Assembly: GCF_024584805.1 (NCBI RefSeq)
Contig: NZ_CP075715.1
Location: 1,352,001 to 1,416,000 of the forward strand
Direction: 5' to 3'
Length of the DNA stretch: 64,000 bases
Source of the DNA: Streptomyces sp. FIT100
Lineage (GTDB): Bacteria; Actinomycetota; Actinomycetes; Streptomycetales; Streptomycetaceae
The first letter of the stretch is position 1. Each line of letters starts with the position of its first letter. This document shows positions 60,128 to 64,000 of this stretch, piece after piece. The notes beneath the pieces were generated by a model. That model saw nothing but the letters and a program-made list of their open reading frames with translations. It ran no database searches and was not told where the DNA came from. The translations under genes were made by a program, and so were the position numbers.

Positions 60128-61005
60128 ACCGACGCGCAGGTCGTCGGCGTGGCGTGCGCCGGATCCAGCGCGTTGGCCACCTCGTGGTACGCGATCCGGT
60201 CCCACAGCCCGATCGCCACGTGCTCCGACAGGTCGAGGACGCACAGGTCCTGGAGCGTCACGTTGCGGACGTTCGGCCCGTCGAGGAAGCCGGAGCGGTA
60301 CGGCGTGACGACCTCGTCGTACTTCGTGGCGATGACGGTGTAGCGGACGCCGGGGACCGTGTCGCCGCCCGCGTTGAGCTTGGTGAGGAGGGCGGAGCCG
60401 GCGATCTGGTCGGCGAGGCCGGGGGTGGCCGTGCTGAGCAGGTCCTCGGCGCCGGGGAAGTACGGCAGGAGATTGGCCAGGCCGCCCAGCGTCGTGCCGT
60501 GGTTGTCGGGGGCGATGCCGACGAGGGCGTTCACCTTGTCCGCGCCGCCCAGGAACTTCAGGTAGTACCGGGGCATCATGCCGCCCTGGGAGTGTCCGAC
60601 CAGGTCGGCTTCGGCCGCCCCGGTCGCGGCGAGCACCTCGTCGACGTACGCGTCGAGCTGTTCGGCCGACTTGTCGACGGGACCGAGGCCGTGGAAGAAC
60701 GGGACGCCGGGCAGCTGGCCGTAGTCGAGCGAGAAGACGCAGTAGCCCCGGTGGACGAGGTACGGCGCGAGGGCGAGCCAGTTGTCGACGGAGTTTCCGA
60801 AGGTCCCGTGGACGAGGATCACGGGGCGGGGGTGGGCGGCGGACGGCTTGCAGGAGTAGTCGTTCCATCCGCTGGTGGGGGCGGCCGGCGCGGCCGTTGC
60901 GGCGGCTGCGGGGGTGAGGCTGATCGCGGCGGCCAGCAGCAGGGCGGCGAGTGGTCTGAGCGCACGCTTCCAGGGACGTTTCCCGGAGTGTTTCCAGGGC
61001 AGCAT
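60118..61005 (-). CDS. Secreted alpha/beta-hydrolase lipase (lipase class 2)
   Basis: A 295-residue extracellular lipase with a Sec signal (LRPLAALLLAAAISLTPAAA). The alpha/beta-hydrolase motifs are VILVHGTFGNSVDNW (oxyanion), DLVGHSQGGMMPRYYL (Ser in GHSQG), then an acidic residue in ATKYDEVVTPYRSG and the catalytic His in LSEHVAIGLWD. It resembles the Streptomyces lipase family that includes SCO1735 (recalled). ATG 61005 follows AAGGAG. The stop is inside the 12-bp repeat, after FS. Confidence 0.9.
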   Translation of the reverse strand: MLPWKHSGKRPWKRALRPLAALLLAAAISLTPAAAATAAPAAPTSGWNDYSCKPSAAHPRPVILVHGTFGNSVDNWLALAPYLVHRGYCVFSLDYGQLPGVPFFHGLGPVDKSAEQLDAYVDEVLAATGAAEADLVGHSQGGMMPRYYLKFLGGADKVNALVGIAPDNHGTTLGGLANLLPYFPGAEDLLSTATPGLADQIAGSALLTKLNAGGDTVPGVRYTVIATKYDEVVTPYRSGFLDGPNVRNVTLQDLCVLDLSEHVAIGLWDRIAYHEVANALDPAHATPTTCASVFS

Positions 61006-61227
61006 CGAGCGATCTCCTTGCGGCTCAAGGGAAATGGCGATGACTGGGGATGTGGGGATTCCCTGCGGCCCGGACCACAAGTGAGAGCTGTGCTCAAGCC
61101 AACGTACGCACGAGTAACCAGAAGTGGGAAGTTACGCGTCGGTAAAAACTGAGGGATGGTCAAAAGCCAGGTGAGGGAAGGGCGCTCTTATGCCGCGGGA
61201 TTGACGGGATCAACGGGGCGCCGGGAG

Positions 61228-62403
61228 TCACGCGGCGAGCGAGCCCGGAATGACCGCCCGCGGGCCGAACCTGGCGCGGGCGCGGTCCGCGGCCGCCTCG
61301 ATCCGGCGGGCCTTCTCGTCGGCCGGATCGAGCGTGAGCTGGTGCGCGGCGCGCTCGGCCGGGATCAGCCCCTCGGCGCGCAGCGCGAGGGCGCGGACCC
61401 GGGCGCGCTGCAGGCCGAGGCCGTCCAGGAGCCGGTACGCGGCGCCGGTGAGCGCGGCGGAGTGGGCGGTCGGCTCGGACAGGGCACGGGACTTGGTGGT
61501 CGTGGTGCGGTCGGCGTAGCGCACGGTGAGCGTGAGGGAGCGGCATACCTGGCCCTCGGCGCGCATCCGGGCACCGAGCTCCTCACCGAGCGAGAGGAGG
61601 GCGCGGCGGTGCCGGGTGCGGTCCAACTCGTCGCGGGGGAAGGCGCGTTCGGCCGCGACGGAGCGGGCGGCGGCGTTGGGGACGACCCGGGTGCGGTCGG
61701 TGCCGTGCGCCTTCTCGTACACCTCGCGCCCGGCGCGTGCGCCGAGGATCCGCTGGAGTACGGCCAGGGGCGCGGCGGCGACCCGGTCGACGGTGTCGAG
61801 CCCGTACCCGCAGAGGGCTCGGGCGGTCGCGGGCCCGACCCCGTGCAGCGCGGCGACCGGGCGCCCGGCGAGGAACTCCGCCGGGTCGCCCACGACCAGG
61901 GTCGTACCGGGGCCGGCCTCGCGCGCCGCCATCCTGGCGAGCAGCGGGTTCGGTCCGGCCCCGATGACGCAGTCGACGCCGTACAGGGCGAGCGCCCGTA
62001 CCCGTATCAGCGAGGCGAGCCCGGCGGCGTCCCGCCCGAAGTACCGCAGCGCTCCCCGCACATCGACGAGCGCCCCGTCCGGCGGCACCGCCTCCACGAC
62101 GGGCGTGAACGCCCCGGCGATCGCGAGCAGCCCCGCGTACGCGGCCCCGTCCGGTACGCCCCCGCCGGGCCTGCGGAACCGCAGGTACAGCACGGCGGCC
62201 TCCGACGCGGCGGGCACGAGTGCCGCGGTGTGCGGCGCGGCAGACGGCGCGGTGTGCAGTTCGGTGGGCGGCGCGGTGCGCGGCTCGGTGGGCGGCTCGG
62301 CGGACGCGGGGCCGGTCGCACCCGCGGCGTTGCGAACAACCCGGCTCGAGGGCCGCTTCGAGGGCCGCTTCGAGGGCCGCTTCGAGGGCCGCTTCGGTGT
62401 CAT
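61228..62403 (-). CDS. Y-family DNA polymerase-like protein lacking catalytic acids (ImuB-like)
   Basis: A 391-residue protein. The palm (AAVLYLRFRRPGGGVPDGAA, ALVDVRGALRYFGRDAAGLA), fingers and little-finger domains (PVAALHGVGPATARALCGYG with the HhH motif) are Y-family, but the first acidic motif (normally DxDxFF) and the SxDE motif are missing, as in ImuB, the non-catalytic clamp-binding part of the ImuA-ImuB-DnaE2 mutasome. The first 70 residues are low complexity with RPSK repeats. ATG 62403 overlaps the dnaE2 stop (ATGA), and GGGAG lies upstream. No ImuA gene is in the window. Confidence 0.8.
   Translation of the reverse strand: MTPKRPSKRPSKRPSKRPSSRVVRNAAGATGPASAEPPTEPRTAPPTELHTAPSAAPHTAALVPAASEAAVLYLRFRRPGGGVPDGAAYAGLLAIAGAFTPVVEAVPPDGALVDVRGALRYFGRDAAGLASLIRVRALALYGVDCVIGAGPNPLLARMAAREAGPGTTLVVGDPAEFLAGRPVAALHGVGPATARALCGYGLDTVDRVAAAPLAVLQRILGARAGREVYEKAHGTDRTRVVPNAAARSVAAERAFPRDELDRTRHRRALLSLGEELGARMRAEGQVCRSLTLTVRYADRTTTTKSRALSEPTAHSAALTGAAYRLLDGLGLQRARVRALALRAEGLIPAERAAHQLTLDPADEKARRIEAAADRARARFGPRAVIPGSLAA
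62347..62394. repeat. 12-bp tandem repeat, four units, at the 5' end of the polymerase-like gene
   Basis: CGAGGGCCGCTT is repeated four times and encodes the KRPSKRPS basic repeat at the N-terminus of the polymerase-like protein on the minus strand. Confidence 0.9.
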
Positions 62404-64000
62404 CCCGCGCTCCCCGGGCTCTGGTGCCACAGCTTTCTCATGGACGCGGTCCCTTCGCCCGCCGGCTGGAGGTCCGCCCAGGGGTTCATCTCGTAGCCGG
62501 TGGACATGCGGATACGGCGGTCGATGGGAGCGGCGGCGGCTTCACCGTTCTCCGGTGCCGCCAGGTGTTCGGCCACCGCGTCCAGACCGCCCGTGCGGCG
62601 GATCTCGATCAGGTCGGCGAGGTTCCACGCCGCCGAGCCGACCACGCTGAGGCTGCGCGGTCCGCGGCGCTGGACGACGCCGCGGACCAGGAGCAGCCAG
62701 GAGTGGAAGACGGTGTGCGCGCACGCCTCGTGGCTGTCGTCGAAGAAGGCCAGGTCGACCAGGCCCGTACCGTCGTCCAGGGTGGTGAAGATGACCCGGC
62801 GGCCGGAGCGGATCGGCGGGGTCTGGGTGGCCGCCTTGGCGCCCGCGACCAGGACGGTCGCGCCGTGTTCGACGTCGCGCAGCCGCCGTGCGGGGATCGC
62901 GCCGAGCTCGTCGAGGAAGGCGTGGTGGTCCGCCATCAGATGGCGGGACGCGTCCATGCCGAGGACACCCAGCTCGGCGCTGAGCCGTTCGGCCTCGTTG
63001 AGGTCGGGCAGGCCGACGGACGCGGTCCTGTGGCCGCCTCCCAGCGGGAGCTGTCCGCCGTGGGACGCAAGCCCCCGCTGCGTACGGTGCAGTTCGGCGA
63101 GGTGCAGCAGCAGGTCGCGGCGGTTGGCGCCGAACTCGTCCAGCGCGCCCACCTGTGCGAGCCGCTCCGCAACCGGCCGCCCCGGACGCGCCCGTTCCCA
63201 GAAGTCCAGCAGGGACGCGTACGGCTGTCCGCCCTCGATCCGCGCCGATTCCGCTTCGCTGATGCCGTGCACATCGGCGAGAGCAAGCCTTATGCCCCAC
63301 TCATCACCCTTTTCACCAGACACCAGTTCGATCCGATAGGCGACCGCCGAGCGGTTCACATCCAGCGGCAGCACCGGCACCCCCCGCCGCCGCGCGTCCG
63401 CCAGCAGCAGCCGCTTCGGGTACATCCCGGGGTCGTGCGTGAGCAGTCCCGCGTAGAAGGCCGCGGGGTGGTGCGCCTTGAGCCATGCCGACTGGTAGGT
63501 CGGCACGGCGAAGGCGACCGCGTGCGCCTTGCAGAAGCCGTACGAGCCGAACGCCTCGATGATCTCCCAGGCCCTGCCGATCACCTCCGCCGCATAACCG
63601 CGCTGCCCGGCCTGCCGGGCGAACCACGTCTTGATCCGCCCCTGCGACTCGGGGTCGGAGAGCCCGCGCCGCACCCGGTCGGCCTCGCCCCTCCCGCACC
63701 CGGTCATGATGTCCACCATCTCGATGATCTGCTCGTGGAAGACGACGACCCCGTACGTCTCCCCCAGCGGCCCGGCCAGATCCGGGTGCGGGAGGCGGAC
63801 CGGCGCCCGCCCGTGGCGGGCCTCGATGAACGGCCGGACCATGTCCGCCGCGACGGGCCCCGGCCGGAAGAGCGAGATGTCGACGACCAGATCGTGGAAG
63901 TCCGCGGGCTGGAGCCTGCCGACGAGATCGCGCTGGCCCGGCGACTCGATCTGGAAGCAGCCGAGCGTCTCGGCGGAGCGGATCAGCCGGTACGTCGCCG
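62400..64000 (-). CDS. dnaE2: Error-prone DNA polymerase III alpha subunit (DnaE2), C-terminal part
   Basis: The frame is open from the right edge to the TGA at 62400-62402, giving about 533 C-terminal residues of a C-family polymerase: SAETLGCFQIESPGQRDLVG, ISLFRPGPVAADMVRPFIEA, GVVVFHEQIIEMVDIMTGCG, EADRVRRGLSDPES, FGSYGFCKAHAVAFAVPTYQ. The tail has a helix-hairpin-helix and an OB domain (RRVIFTTLDDGTGLVDLAFF). The paired Y-family gene, typical for dnaE2 rather than replicative dnaE1, supports DnaE2, the SOS-induced mutagenic polymerase. N-terminus and promoter lie outside the window. Confidence 0.88.
   Translation of the reverse strand, partial: ATYRLIRSAETLGCFQIESPGQRDLVGRLQPADFHDLVVDISLFRPGPVAADMVRPFIEARHGRAPVRLPHPDLAGPLGETYGVVVFHEQIIEMVDIMTGCGRGEADRVRRGLSDPESQGRIKTWFARQAGQRGYAAEVIGRAWEIIEAFGSYGFCKAHAVAFAVPTYQSAWLKAHHPAAFYAGLLTHDPGMYPKRLLLADARRRGVPVLPLDVNRSAVAYRIELVSGEKGDEWGIRLALADVHGISEAESARIEGGQPYASLLDFWERARPGRPVAERLAQVGALDEFGANRRDLLLHLAELHRTQRGLASHGGQLPLGGGHRTASVGLPDLNEAERLSAELGVLGMDASRHLMADHHAFLDELGAIPARRLRDVEHGATVLVAGAKAATQTPPIRSGRRVIFTTLDDGTGLVDLAFFDDSHEACAHTVFHSWLLLVRGVVQRRGPRSLSVVGSAAWNLADLIEIRRTGGLDAVAEHLAAPENGEAAAAPIDRRIRMSTGYEMNPWADLQPAGEGTASMRKLWHQSPGSAG

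Noticed and set aside
1..64000. Antiviral defence island centred on the type ISP-like protein
   Set aside because: No restriction nuclease, methylase, toxin-antitoxin or other defence gene lies near it; neighbours are metabolic and regulatory.

Overview
This window is high-GC actinobacterial chromosome, almost certainly Streptomyces. The signs are codon use, frequent GTG/TTG starts, overlapping ATGA/GTGA gene junctions, and a family mix of homogentisate dioxygenase, DUF4331, SGNH lipase, PhoD, AA10 LPMO and DnaE2 beside a Y-family polymerase. From memory, and unchecked, much of the order resembles the Streptomyces coelicolor SCO17xx core region. I see no tRNA, rRNA, insertion sequence, prophage, attachment site or CRISPR array. 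About 52 protein genes are supported.

Layout. (1) 1-8.3 kb: end of an unknown gene, a molybdopterin oxidoreductase and TetR regulator, hmgA, a GntR/UTRA regulator, an orphan type ISP target-recognition protein, and a class III CoA-transferase. (2) 8.5-13.9 kb: a Pls/PosA-type NRPS (adenylation, thiolation, membrane and beta-helix parts) followed by an M1 peptidase, an arrangement like poly-amino-acid loci. (3) 14.1-19.9 kb: a small conserved-looking protein, then a coupled operon DUF4331 - TPR - NicO-type metal transporter; the transporter carries a translated array of thirteen 51-bp repeats. (4) 20-31 kb: Ser/Thr kinase, SGNH lipase, GT2-GT2-polysaccharide deacetylase operon, AAA ATPase, secreted beta-propeller-like protein, PhoD phosphatase with a PHO box, aldo/keto reductase. 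(5) 31-37 kb: CitB-type response regulator divergent from a TctCBA tricarboxylate transporter, a DUF402 protein, a frameshifted GNAT gene, a small GntR regulator and a glutaminyl cyclase.

(6) 37.8-56.8 kb: an exopolysaccharide locus. It has a Wzz/BY-kinase, nucleotide-sugar dehydrogenase, two epimerases, a WecA-like phosphoglycosyl transferase, two GT4 transferases, two methyltransferases, a tandem pair of hexapeptide acetyltransferases, a Wzx flippase, an O-antigen-ligase/Wzy protein, an asparagine-synthase-like protein, a low-molecular-weight tyrosine phosphatase and a DUF4012 protein. These fit a Wzx/Wzy-dependent pathway, probably making a polymer that contains modified uronic acid. (7) 56.9-61 kb: two sortase-type (LAxTG) wall proteins, one an AA10 LPMO, flanking a 1.1-kb gene-poor stretch, then a secreted lipase. 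(8) 61.2-64 kb: a catalytically degenerate Y-family polymerase coupled to dnaE2, which runs off the window.

The most unusual recurring feature is short tandem repeats sitting on or just after stop codons, in at least six genes. Sister repeat units often carry CGA or CAG where the functional copy reads TGA or TAG. Two dispersed Streptomyces-like repeat families have also entered reading frames (NicO N-terminus, DUF402 protein). These are direct sequence observations; functional consequences are inference.
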